A stretch of DNA of 64,000 nt from Lactarius indigo (lineage: Eukaryota > Basidiomycota > Agaricomycetes > Russulales > Russulaceae). The notes beneath the pieces were generated by a model. That model had not been told where the DNA came from and did not search any database. It saw nothing but the letters and a program-made list of their open reading frames with translations. Made by a program: the position numbers and the translations under genes. Each line of letters starts with the position of its first letter. Position 1 is the stretch's first letter. This document shows positions 56,201 through 64,000 of this stretch, piece by piece. Location: positions 124,001-188,000 of the forward strand of contig JAFKAC010000024.1 of NCBI GenBank assembly GCA_025766275.1, read 5' to 3'.

Positions 56201-58011
56201 CTCTGTATGGCACCCCACCCTCAGTCATCGTCGGCTCAGCCCGATCCGAAATCGAACATCTTACGTCCACGCCAATAGTCCTACTAGATGGCAGATGGTC
56301 CACCAACGCGTCGTCACATAATTTCGTTTATCGCATCGCAGGATCTGTTCCTTTCCACACCATCTATTCATTCCGCAACGCCTTAGTGGGACCCCTGAAA
56401 CAGGGCAATCTCATCCTGAACGACGGATGGACATACGCTCAGATCCGGAAAACACCGACCACCAGCGCTGAGGGAGTGGTGTACGATAGTGATGAACTTA
56501 CTGCCGAACTTCGCTGCAACACTGCCTTCAAGGACGCCATCCTTTGTATCGACCCCTTCTGGCAAGGAACCCCCCAGAATATCGGTCGCAATTCCCACGG
56601 CACAGTCAAACTCGCCTACGTCGACGAAGATGGCCAAATAGCCCTCCAGATCAAACGTGATGGTATTTTCATGTTCAACGAACCAACTAACTTCGTCATA
56701 ACAGGCGATAATCCTACAATCCAAATGTGTGGACGATGCCACAAGATCGGCCACACCACCGACTCCGCAGCATGTCAAGTCCCACGAAATTCTATCATCT
56801 GCCATATATGTGCAGGGAGCCACCACCCCTCTTCTCACGCATTCCACTGCCCCAGGTCAACTCAACACCAGGAAGCTGGCGTCTGCCGTTGCCGCTTCAC
56901 TTGCATCAACTGCAAAGGTAACCACAATGCTCGCTCCCCTTTCTGCCCTATGAAGAAATCGTTCGCACCTCCTCCCCTTGCCGCCGTCTCATCCGCCGCT
57001 CCCGCCGCCCCCTCCCCACCCTCTGCCAAGGGGAAGGAGAAGGAACATGCTCCCCCGGGTCCCGCTGCTCTGGCACCGGGACCGCCTGCAGGAGAGGTTC
57101 CCCAGGCCCGAGTGGACGATGACGACACAGGCTTCACCACTGTCACGCGCCGCACCAAATCTCAGAGAAAACGCGACAATCGTCAACGAGCCAACCGGGC
57201 TGTCCCAGGGGCCCCGAACTATGACCCCTCTCTGGTACAGACCCGAAGCCAGAAGCTAACATCAAAAGTCCCAGCGCGCCCGGTAACAAAGTCCTCCCCT
57301 CCGGCAGCAGCCCATACCGCCGGTGGCTCCTATGGGGAAACCCTCGTTCCCCCCGGCACCTTACCTGACTGGAAGCTAGTACCGGTCTTCTTCGAACAAC
57401 ACCTTGCCTCAATTAAAGAAACTCAGACCGCCTTCCGCAAACTCATACCACCCATGGAGCCTGAGCAAGAGCTGGAAGCACTCAACCAACTGGACGTCTT
57501 ATGGGGAGGAAAAGGGGACGGCAAATTTGTTGGTATTGACGGGGTTGAAGCACGCCTGGCAGTCCGGTATGGTTTCCCTCTCAGAACCGAAGACATCGCA
57601 ACACACATAGCTCAGCACCACCCGGAAAAAGATCTGTCCATTGAAATGGAAAGTATTGCTGACCAATACAGTGATGAACATAACGCTACCCCAATAACCC
57701 CGCGACTTTACATCCTCCACTCAATCCCACGTGAACAATCGTTTGCTAGGCCTGGAGATGTGTTCGTACCCCCACCCACCCCGGAAGAACTACAGAAGGA
57801 GTGGGTTATCAAAGTAAAAATCATTGAAGTGCTCATCGCCATTTTCGGCAAGGGAGACGTCTACTCCCCTGCGCTCATTGAACAAACCGCAAACATCATC
57901 AACTTGAAGTTCTTTATGTCCTTGCCAACACAATTAGACCAATGGAACGAACTCCAGAATGTCCTCAATTCCTTTAATGACATCACCGCTAACCCCCTCA
58001 GCGTCGTTTAA
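53296..58011 (+). CDS. LINE ORF1 protein, 1571 residues
   Basis: It probably binds the element RNA and forms the ribonucleoprotein. Visible parts: a Pro/Ser-rich N-terminus; a region about 190-400 of unknown fold; a charged coiled-coil at about 460-610; a Pro-rich stretch; an RRM/DUF4283-like region at about 950-1140; Cys/His knuckles from C1145 (CGRCHKIGH) to about 1222, including CHICAGSHHPSSHAFHC and CINCKGNHNARSPFC; a basic Arg/Lys stretch near 1275; and a C-terminal domain without known relatives. The first ATG with good context (CAACAATGA) was used. The frame is unusually long for LINE ORF1, which is commonly 400-700 residues. Confidence 0.88.
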   Translation: MIHPDPPPELPPDALDESNLYFDHFSTPPLQDPNTYTAADTPVPPDTTPSVEGTPGTALNPINLPSSSQRDDQDSRMNSPELEESTHPAVLPAGTHAPPELPEQPEEIIIRGRNTSRTPRASTRRLSNASVWSHISEEPASSHSRSPTRFSSPPPALVTADFTQAAAGGAMPPPLSIDASNAKYGTELTSSLDINHEDQIVGFEANDQTLKEEFTREINDVVMGFSQYYLTGPLQFRFDNDFSFRQENLQTAVLLTLQALDTGTTFKEGETAVSILTPQAWHRLVMATLAAIIRGHLRSPNRATNGIKSLNWSIDSFVVSRDIPKPLSEGGAIRSMALQLAGYYDTKRVNPLHTSPEEFFSSLVEKQTNTLQRVANHTTLDTQSAHKDILQDEAEMATIRDQVKKSIFDSLNAEALNDLDTWRGIYREEFKDVMQKYIAANNFGQIDPVFLKSDHKGKKRAKSATPELEADMERIEQLMRADTQAQIDHLRNDILLSMKTEMENEIANLCRDEFVRAQAEALLQVQNEVKFFKEQETERLRVEALKQVDDDITAVRRRYRDEHEAYVRTQRNDVRASLKQWKIRHRNSRNLEFLRVEAAKLGYALTPTSADAFRPNPDPVEAELDWLPTSRATSRASSRAPSPARNPSTPPSIPLQVDTNVTPTPVRIKRVRTGDFDPREPATDLTVEAPSPIPFPIPIPPSPLPNSSPMSPSPMAEDHPIDALADRLDANGGVGASMHAVKRETEAPQAPSQPQIPKADHELPPVAPQPDPLPVHLPETNNGLEAPVIPAPHSGDSELVQMLRLIQGTITRLEEKVSAQDARIETLFTQPTPAGRKAAKRTEAVAAPPSANTATTSATAMDETLSSNARVVDPADAMPTARNPPPVNRATKPTPQANLPPSWSSIVTQKAVKQQNTNATLAKNTMASTGRGNNGKSSGDAAARRNKANITEVTVIRGQGVDNAELEAALYGTPPSVIVGSARSEIEHLTSTPIVLLDGRWSTNASSHNFVYRIAGSVPFHTIYSFRNALVGPLKQGNLILNDGWTYAQIRKTPTTSAEGVVYDSDELTAELRCNTAFKDAILCIDPFWQGTPQNIGRNSHGTVKLAYVDEDGQIALQIKRDGIFMFNEPTNFVITGDNPTIQMCGRCHKIGHTTDSAACQVPRNSIICHICAGSHHPSSHAFHCPRSTQHQEAGVCRCRFTCINCKGNHNARSPFCPMKKSFAPPPLAAVSSAAPAAPSPPSAKGKEKEHAPPGPAALAPGPPAGEVPQARVDDDDTGFTTVTRRTKSQRKRDNRQRANRAVPGAPNYDPSLVQTRSQKLTSKVPARPVTKSSPPAAAHTAGGSYGETLVPPGTLPDWKLVPVFFEQHLASIKETQTAFRKLIPPMEPEQELEALNQLDVLWGGKGDGKFVGIDGVEARLAVRYGFPLRTEDIATHIAQHHPEKDLSIEMESIADQYSDEHNATPITPRLYILHSIPREQSFARPGDVFVPPPTPEELQKEWVIKVKIIEVLIAIFGKGDVYSPALIEQTANIINLKFFMSLPTQLDQWNELQNVLNSFNDITANPLSVV

Positions 58012-58015
58012 TATG
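58009..58015 (+). promoter_or_regulatory. ORF1 stop / ORF2 start junction
   Basis: TAA of ORF1 (58009-58011) is followed after one base by ATG (58013-58015) opening ORF2. Stop-start proximity of this kind (compare UAAUG of SART1) suggests termination-reinitiation. The ORF2 frame is also open upstream to 57959, so frameshifting is not excluded. Confidence 0.6.
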
Positions 58016-61000
58016 CATCACACGACCTTCTTATCTGTAAACATGCGTCGCCGCAACGCGGCCATGCATGCCCTCCTCGAAGACAACAACGACCAAGACA
58101 TTATCTGTGTTCAGGAACCGTGGTTTGATACCATAGGAACCGCCCGCAACGACAAGACCAAATCGGGGGTAGACGTCCTAGGAGGTGCTGGCCACTGGAA
58201 ATGGGACATCCATTACCCTTATTTTTCCTCGAATAAACGCGCTAAAGTTCTTATTTACTCCCGCAAATACAGCCGCACCGCGTCCAAGTACCGGAAACAC
58301 CCGACCACGGTCATCCCAAGACTCGACTTGTGCCACCATCCTTCGATCATGATGGTGGACATAAGAGTCGGTAAATACACTACCAGACTAATTAATTTCT
58401 ACAACGACATCGCGGACCCTTCCGCACTACAGTCTCTACTTAACCTTGACCTCGATCCACTCATCCCTACAGTTTTACTAGGCAACTTCAATCTTCACTC
58501 CCCGCAATGGTCGCCCCCGGGCCTCACTACTACCGCAAACTCCAAAAGACTCGAACAGTGGACGGCATCGCAAACCCTACAACTCACTAGTACCCCTCAA
58601 CTGATCACGCGCCGGGGTCTTGAAAACGAACGTCCCAGCACTATTGACCTCATATGGTGCAATGAAGCAGCGGTAATAAGTAACGCCTTCACCCCACCCA
58701 TTGTTGATTGGAACGCATCAATCGGATCGGATCACGCCGGCATTATCTTCAACTGGATCGTCGACGGTACCCATAGAGGGAGTAAGCGATCCCCTAGACA
58801 AATCTTTTCACCCACCTTCCAGAGTGACGAACAAACTAAAGCGTGGCTTGATGACGTTAAAGCACGCCTACCCCCACTCTCTGACTCTCTACACCCCTTA
58901 GACGTTGAGAATGATGCCATCGCCATCCAGAACGTGATCACTCACGCGTGTCTTCAACACATGAAAGTCAAGGGTCCGCAATCGGCGCGCGGCAACCCGT
59001 GGTGGGACAAGGACTGTAAGGACAAGCTGACAGCCCTACGTGCAACCACCCATGACTCTCCTGAACGCCGTTGCACCCTTAAAGAATTCAAAGCCCTTAC
59101 AAAGAAGAAGAAGCGCGCACATTTCGACAAAGTCATCAGGGATAGCCCCCTTTGGGAGCTAGCACGGTGGCGACACGGACGCCGGAAAGAAGGCATACCC
59201 GCCCTTGTTGACGCTGACGGATCCCTTCATTTCACACAGGACGAAATCGGCTCCATCTTAGCCTGGAAATTTTTCGTAGACGACCTAGGGGAAGTGGAAG
59301 TCACACAAGAGGACGACCCCCCCCCGATCCCCACAAGGGACTTCTTCCCAGTCACCGCCAGAGAAGCCGAAACTCTCCTCCGGGACACCAGCAACAAGTC
59401 TGCGCCCGGAGAAACCGGCATATCTTGGGCCATACTCAAAATGGCATGGGATACCATTGAAGAACACGTAGTTCAGCTGTTCCAGCGCATACTGACCTCG
59501 CAGCATCACCCGACCATCTGGAAGACAGCCACGGTAGTTGTCATCCCGAAACCTGACAAACCCAACTACCTCCTGGCCAAAGCGTACCGGCCTATCTCCC
59601 TCATAGAGTGCCTCAGTAAGCTCCTTGAGAAGATCGTCGCCAAACGCATAACTTTCTGCGTCGACAAATACTCTCTCATGCCAACAACTCAGTATGGCAC
59701 CCGGGCGTTCTCGTCCACAGTGGACGCCGGATTGACTCTTGTCCACGACGTGCAATCAGCTTTCCGCACTAACCAGAAATGCGCAGCCCTTCTCTTTGAT
59801 ATCAAGGGTTTCTTCGACCACGTTCATTGCGGCCGCCTCATGGCTACCCTGCACAATCTAGGTTTCCCTCCTCAAATATACAAATGGGTCCAATCTTTCC
59901 TCAGCGGACGACAAGTCAAGATGTCCTTCAATGGAAACACGGACGACACACGACCACAACCAATCGGCACCCCCCAAGGGTCTCCGATCTCCCCGATCCT
60001 ATCAGCTATCTACACATCAACACTCCTCAAACTTGCACCTACCCACACGAACACCACGCTTGGTATGTACATGGATGACGGCCTCATACTTGCACACGGT
60101 CAAACGTGGAGCGAGGTGAACGACGCCCTCCGCGAAAGGTATAGGGTCTGCGAAGACTGGTTGAGGCGCTCCAATCTGGAGTGTGAGCCAGACAAAACAG
60201 AACTAATCTTCTTTACAAAACCATGGTCTAGGAACAAATCACCGCCCCCAACAGTGCTCTACCTCAATGACCCGACCCACAACACGTATTACAGAGTCAC
60301 CCCTTCCGACAACATTCGGTACCTCGGCTTTTTCATCAATTACAAGCTGAACTGGGAAAATCACGTCAACATTATGTGTAATCGAGCACGGGCGTCGATC
60401 AAATCCATCCAACTACTCGGCAACACCCGAAAAGGTATCAGCTCAGCCAATTGGCGTCTCCTCTTCAACACAATCTGCCTCCCAGTCCTGTCATATGGGT
60501 GCCAACTCTGGATGACGCAGAAACGCAAAGCAGGACTCATCCACAAAGTCCAAATGGTAATGAACGAAGGGGTAAAACTCATTTCCGGATCTTTTCGTAC
60601 CGCACCTCGTGGCCCACTGCACGAGCTGGTTTGGGTCTTACCGGCCAAGCAATACCTTGAGAAACTGATCGCAACTTCCTCCCTCAGACTGTTCCGCGTT
60701 CCCCGGACCTCCCAACTTCTTACCCGACTCGGGGAAGAGTGGGGAGGCGAGGTCCAGAGCGGCCCACACTCCAGCAATGGAGGGGTGGTGTGCAACAGCA
60801 ACTTACGGGCTAGGTCTGGAAAAGCCCAACAGCGCCCCACTGCCTTGGAGGCTCTCGCCAGCAAGGTTGACCCTCTGTTGACCGAGCGGGTTGACGTCAC
60901 AGCCATTGCCCCCTGGGAGGTCCCTAACTGGGTGGCACATGTGAACTGTGAAGGGAAGTCGGACCCCAAGTCTCGAAAACAGGCTGTCAACGGGCTTTAC

Positions 61001-62008
61001 GCCAATTGCCAGTCTGCGAGTAGAGTTATAATTCGACTAGCAAGCACCATCACGAACCGTCACCGGTTCGACAACAAACACGTAGGGGGGGCCGCGATCG
61101 ACATCACATCAGGTCACGCACCCTCCCGATCCCGCAGTTGGGCGATGGGTACGGAGGTGGAAGACAATGACGTTGCCCTGTTTGGCTTGGCCAAGACAGC
61201 GGAATTCATATCAGCTGAGTTCGCACGTGCAGCCCCCAAATCCATTTACATACTCTCGAACAACAAGTCCGCACTGACTCATATTACGAATTACCGCTCT
61301 TACGAGAACCAAAAAGAGGTGCTGATGTGGCACCGCGCTCTTACTTCCTTCTTCGCACAGCCTAGGGACACGAGAATATCACTCGTGTGGTCGCCAGTTG
61401 ACCAGAAGAGAGCTCCCGATTCCCGCGCCCGCAAAGCAGCACTCAAGGCATGCCAACATCCATCCCCATCAGCCACCCATCCCATACGCTCCGTTACTTG
61501 GGTGCGCAAACACCTCAGAGGCGCCGCGTTCCGTTCATGGGCGGAGGACTGGCGCGTCTCACTATCCAAACCTCACCCCCCCCGCGCATACGGTCACTCC
61601 ATCGACACCACCTGCCCACCAGATGGCCGCAACCACCCCTTATGGCTGGCCGCCATACCCCCCAAAAAGCCCAGTAGCGATTACGTGGACATCAAACACC
61701 GTGCCCACGCTACTGCCATGCAACTCGCCACTCTCCATTCATTCACATCCGACTACACCCTTTCACACCGCCCCGACCTCCCCCTGAGCGATTCCCTATG
61801 CCCTGCGTGCAAGGTGGCTAACTCGTTCACCCACCAAATACTACACTGCCCCTTGTACATCAAGGCTCGACGCTCCTCATTCCACTTTTACCTCGACCAA
61901 TACACCAACCCCCTCCGCATATTCTACGTGCTGGAGTATCATTTATGCCTTTTCCTACAACGCTCAATCGCTGCTTATGCCCCCCGGCGCCCAAAAAACC
62001 CCGGATGA
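58013..62008 (+). CDS. LINE ORF2: endonuclease, RT, RNase H-like
   Basis: A 1331-residue frame. The apurinic-type endonuclease has E35 (CVQEPWF) and SDHAGI, but the usual GDFN motif reads GNFN (N158). Reverse transcriptase has motif A D596 (FDIKGFFD), motif B GTPQGSPISP and motif C YMDDG (D688-D689). A C-terminal RNase H-like region (AAIDITSGHA onward) lacks the usual Glu (DVALFGL) and has SNNKSAL for SDN-type, so it may be inactive. A CCHC-like motif (CPACKVANSFTHQILHC) lies near the end. No stops or frameshifts. D158N is a GAC to AAC change at a CpG (GGC GAC), so it may post-date insertion. Confidence 0.92.
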   Translation: MHHTTFLSVNMRRRNAAMHALLEDNNDQDIICVQEPWFDTIGTARNDKTKSGVDVLGGAGHWKWDIHYPYFSSNKRAKVLIYSRKYSRTASKYRKHPTTVIPRLDLCHHPSIMMVDIRVGKYTTRLINFYNDIADPSALQSLLNLDLDPLIPTVLLGNFNLHSPQWSPPGLTTTANSKRLEQWTASQTLQLTSTPQLITRRGLENERPSTIDLIWCNEAAVISNAFTPPIVDWNASIGSDHAGIIFNWIVDGTHRGSKRSPRQIFSPTFQSDEQTKAWLDDVKARLPPLSDSLHPLDVENDAIAIQNVITHACLQHMKVKGPQSARGNPWWDKDCKDKLTALRATTHDSPERRCTLKEFKALTKKKKRAHFDKVIRDSPLWELARWRHGRRKEGIPALVDADGSLHFTQDEIGSILAWKFFVDDLGEVEVTQEDDPPPIPTRDFFPVTAREAETLLRDTSNKSAPGETGISWAILKMAWDTIEEHVVQLFQRILTSQHHPTIWKTATVVVIPKPDKPNYLLAKAYRPISLIECLSKLLEKIVAKRITFCVDKYSLMPTTQYGTRAFSSTVDAGLTLVHDVQSAFRTNQKCAALLFDIKGFFDHVHCGRLMATLHNLGFPPQIYKWVQSFLSGRQVKMSFNGNTDDTRPQPIGTPQGSPISPILSAIYTSTLLKLAPTHTNTTLGMYMDDGLILAHGQTWSEVNDALRERYRVCEDWLRRSNLECEPDKTELIFFTKPWSRNKSPPPTVLYLNDPTHNTYYRVTPSDNIRYLGFFINYKLNWENHVNIMCNRARASIKSIQLLGNTRKGISSANWRLLFNTICLPVLSYGCQLWMTQKRKAGLIHKVQMVMNEGVKLISGSFRTAPRGPLHELVWVLPAKQYLEKLIATSSLRLFRVPRTSQLLTRLGEEWGGEVQSGPHSSNGGVVCNSNLRARSGKAQQRPTALEALASKVDPLLTERVDVTAIAPWEVPNWVAHVNCEGKSDPKSRKQAVNGLYANCQSASRVIIRLASTITNRHRFDNKHVGGAAIDITSGHAPSRSRSWAMGTEVEDNDVALFGLAKTAEFISAEFARAAPKSIYILSNNKSALTHITNYRSYENQKEVLMWHRALTSFFAQPRDTRISLVWSPVDQKRAPDSRARKAALKACQHPSPSATHPIRSVTWVRKHLRGAAFRSWAEDWRVSLSKPHPPRAYGHSIDTTCPPDGRNHPLWLAAIPPKKPSSDYVDIKHRAHATAMQLATLHSFTSDYTLSHRPDLPLSDSLCPACKVANSFTHQILHCPLYIKARRSSFHFYLDQYTNPLRIFYVLEYHLCLFLQRSIAAYAPRRPKNPG

Positions 62009-62339
62009 AAGAGCTCTCAGACCGCAACTGTTGCCCTGTGCCCAGCACAGCCCCGTAAGTGCTACCCCCTTTGTGCTCCGTGCCCTTTTAAGGGTCCCTT
62101 GTGCTTCGGTGAACCCAACCGCCTGTCAACCATACTTACATATCGACCTGTCTCCTCTGGGAGGTGACACCTAGCGGAGTTATTTTTCTCGGCTATTTAC
62201 CCTTCTTTGCCTGCACGTGAGTCTCGGCTTACTTACTTTCTCTCAATTCCTGTTACATTGTGACTGGAGACCGGCTTTGTATTATGTACTGCCCCGGAAT
62301 AAAATCGATTCAAAAAAAAAAAAAAAAAAAAAAAAAAAA
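62009..62339 (+). other. LINE 3' untranslated region and poly(A)
   Basis: About 300 bp followed by AATAAA (62299-62304) and 28 A residues. The right target-site copy follows directly. Confidence 0.85.
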
Positions 62340-62352
62340 GTGACTCGTCCCC

Positions 62353-62660
62353 TATCTTCTTGAGGGCACAGTCCATGGTGTTCCCTTCTTTGATCATGAT
62401 GAGGTCTTCATGAGCAATGAAGGCTTGGTTGTTGTGAGGGCGGTGTGGCCTGGCGTATAGGGGTTGGCCATAAATGTACGGCGACCCACTTACCAACCCT
62501 AGTGCGAATGGGTTGCCACACATGACCACTTGCACATGGTCAGCGTTTACGACTTGTCCTCCAGGGAGTGTGACCTTGAAGGGAATTGAATTGGGTCCCC
62601 TATTGTGCCAGAACCCTTCTGGTGCCATAAGGGGCATCAGGAAAAATGGTATCCTAAAAT
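62353..62660 (-). pseudogene. Gypsy-4 ORF3-like relic, N-terminal part
   Basis: The minus strand reads PLMAPEGFWHNRG to VSGSPYIYGQPLYARPH and HEDLIMIKEGNTMDCALKKI, then GDESL where the LINE entered. It aligns with VIAPEGFRANQRPHHI and PGSPHVYGKPLYAEPH of the Gypsy-3 extension. Joining to 53157 gives one open frame. Homology ends near 62660. Confidence 0.75.
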
Positions 62661-62984
62661 TTTTTAAAAACTTTAGCAAATTTTAGAAAAATGGTAATAT
62701 GTGAATAATTGCTATGATTTTTCAAAAGTTGTGAAATTTTGACAAGATAAAGACCTCCCCTCTAATATCTAGTTAGATTTTGTGAAATATTACCAAATAT
62801 CTGCATAAATGAACACATGTTTAGTGTGTCTTGGATGAATGTGTCCAAGTCCAAATTTACATCACATCCAGCAATGCATTTCAGTGCAATTTACTCAACT
62901 GTGGCTGCATTCACAAAACAATCATATATTTTTGACTAAATAAGGTACATGTGCTACAATCTAATTAATGTGAGGGAAGCATGG
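62661..62984. other. AT-rich, no gene seen
   Basis: AT-rich sequence with no matching repeat in the window and no supportable frame. Confidence 0.5.
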
Positions 62985-63480
62985 TGGCAGGTGGGGGTCT
63001 TGCATGGCGTGAATGGTTGTGCCGGGGTCTTGAAGCCACGTGGCGGGCCTTGCATGCCATGATGAGGCAGCATGGCAGGTCGGCAGTGGCAGGGTCTTGA
63101 TGGCACATGGTGGGCTCTTGCATGGTGTGCTGGGGGTGTGGCGCCGGTGGTGGTTGGCACGCTGGGGTGGCGCGCTGGGTCGGCGGTAGCGGGTCTTGAC
63201 GGCATGTGGTGGGTTCTTGCGTGGCGTGTTGGGGTCGTGGCGCCGGTGGTGGTGGGCACACTGGGGTGGCGCGCTGGGTTGGTGGTGGCGAGGTCCTGCA
63301 CGCCGCACTGGCGTGGCGTGAAGGCCAGTGGCGACAGCAGTGGGGTCTTGCGTGCCATAAGGGGGCGGTGTGGTGTTAAGTTGGAGGAGGCGGGGTCTTG
63401 GGCCCCAGGTCGTGGCGGTGTGGTGGCAGGTTGGTGGTCAGGGCATTGCATGCCACGTCGGGGGTGGCAATGAGGCCGGT
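62985..63480. repeat. GC-rich minisatellite, about 99-bp unit
   Basis: Two good copies begin near 63102 (GGCACATGGTGGG) and 63201 (GGCATGTGGTGGG), and a more diverged copy follows near 63300. Less regular repeats of GTGGC and GGTCTTG fill the rest. Because 99 is divisible by 3, a minus-strand frame repeats a 33-residue unit (PARHPSVPTTTGAT), but nothing else supports coding. Confidence 0.7.
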
Positions 63481-63712
63481 GCAGCCACGGCCGTGGTGGT
63501 CATGGAGGGTCCTGCAAGCGGAAAAAGAAAGAAAAAAAAAAAAAAACATATCTAAGCATTGGGCTGAAGTCCAGCTCTTCCTCAACCACGTCTTTCCTCT
63601 TGCGTAGGCTGTGGAGGTGGTCTGCATGCGTGGTGGGAAGAGAAGAAAAAAAACCCCCCCATGGGGGAGCATTGAGAGGAAATGGAGTGAGCACATGTTC
63701 ACGCGTATCGCA

Positions 63713-64000
63713 ATGACACACCTTTCCACGCCACAGATTATACCTCCGCTTGATGAATTTTTTCTAAGTCGCCACACTTGCCGCGTCGCCACATCACCTC
63801 CCTCCTGCATCTTGGATACAGTAAGTGTTTTTTTTTTCCCCTTGTCTCTCACCATGCTGATATCCAGGCCACTGTACCCGTTCACACCACTGCTATCCCA
63901 GTCTGGTCAGTGTGGCCTCCACTCCCACGGCCAACGCAAGATGCAGCCAACGGTACGTTTTTTTTTTTCTTTTTTGTTTTCTTTTAACAGGCCCCTCAAG
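63713..64000 (+). CDS. Possible spliced gene, 5' end, runs off window
   Basis: From ATG 63713 the proposed exons are 63713-63820, 63868-63952 and 63991 onward. Introns are 63821-63867 (GTAAGT, T-tract, CCAG) and 63953-63990 (GTACG, T-tract, AACAG). The spliced frame stays open: MTHLSTPQIIPPLDEFFLSR to VWPPLPRPTQDAANG. No domain is recognised. The second intron is short (38 bp), so the model is tentative. Confidence 0.35.
   Translation, partial: MTHLSTPQIIPPLDEFFLSRHTCRVATSPPSCILDTVSVFFFPLSLTMLISRPLYPFTPLLSQSGQCGLHSHGQRKMQPTVRFFFSFLFSFNRPLK

Larger units (their letters stand above)
53165..62339 (+). mobile_element. Full-length LINE (Tad-like), two ORFs
   Basis: A 9.2-kb non-LTR retrotransposon with a 131-bp 5' leader, ORF1, ORF2, a 3' untranslated region with AATAAA and a 28-A tail (62312-62339). 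Target duplication AGTGACTCGTCCCC is exact (53151-53164 and 62339-62352, first A shared with the tail). It lies within the Gypsy-4 ORF3 relic. Both frames are open, and the element looks full length and fairly young. Confidence 0.94.

Noticed and set aside
62312..62339. Poly(A) as evidence of a processed cellular pseudogene
   Set aside because: The tail directly follows the LINE 3' region and the target duplication spans the whole LINE.

Overview
The window looks like nuclear DNA of a basidiomycete fungus, most likely an Agaricomycete. The signs are spliced DUF6535 genes with introns of 50-57 bp, Tf1-like chromodomain Gypsy elements, Tad-like LINE organisation and fungal Copia elements. No ribosomal or transfer RNA gene was seen. 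Most of the 64 kb is transposable elements, often one inside another. Cellular-type genes are confined to the left quarter and to a possible gene entering at the right edge.

Layout. 1-17000: three DUF6535 membrane-protein genes on the minus strand (1-592 partial, 8558-10890, 14543-16843) and one exon-1 relic (12200-12455). They alternate with decayed C2-domain relics, possibly from a PSD2-like phosphatidylserine decarboxylase. A solo Gypsy LTR (905-1410) and a complete Copia element (Copia-1, 2284-7065) sit in the first relic.

17690-49190: one old intron-containing reading frame of unknown function, cut into four pieces (17690-17951, 19955-21251, 32995-33892, 48713-49190). Three insertions separate them, each with a 5-bp target duplication. 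They are a Copia-type LTR segment (17952-19954, holding a solo LTR), a composite of two Gypsy elements (Gypsy-1 21252-32994, containing Gypsy-2 24402-32763, which itself holds a solo LTR), and Gypsy-3 (33893-48707, minus strand). Gypsy-3 has a young Copia-2 (34066-41043) inside its 3' LTR.

49195-64000: a TGACT-rich foldback region, LTR fragments, and a fourth Gypsy relic (Gypsy-4, minus strand). Gypsy-4 is split by a solo LTR (52367-53084) and by a full-length LINE (53165-62339) with two long open frames, a poly(A) tail and a 14-bp target duplication. A 99-bp minisatellite and the start of a possible spliced gene follow.

How the elements work. All Gypsy copies that can be tested carry an 11-nt primer-binding site complementary to the predicted first 11 nt of their own transcript, so Tf1-type self-priming is inferred. 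Both Copia elements instead carry a site matching the anticodon region of initiator-Met tRNA. Gag and pol of the Gypsy elements overlap at a -1 slippery heptamer. The Gypsy lineages also carry an extra 3' reading frame (ORF3): free-standing with zinc knuckles in Gypsy-2, fused to pol in Gypsy-3, and a relic in Gypsy-4. ORF3 is the best candidate here for something poorly described. Decay is mostly CpG transition and CGA-to-TGA nonsense, as expected of methylated repeats.
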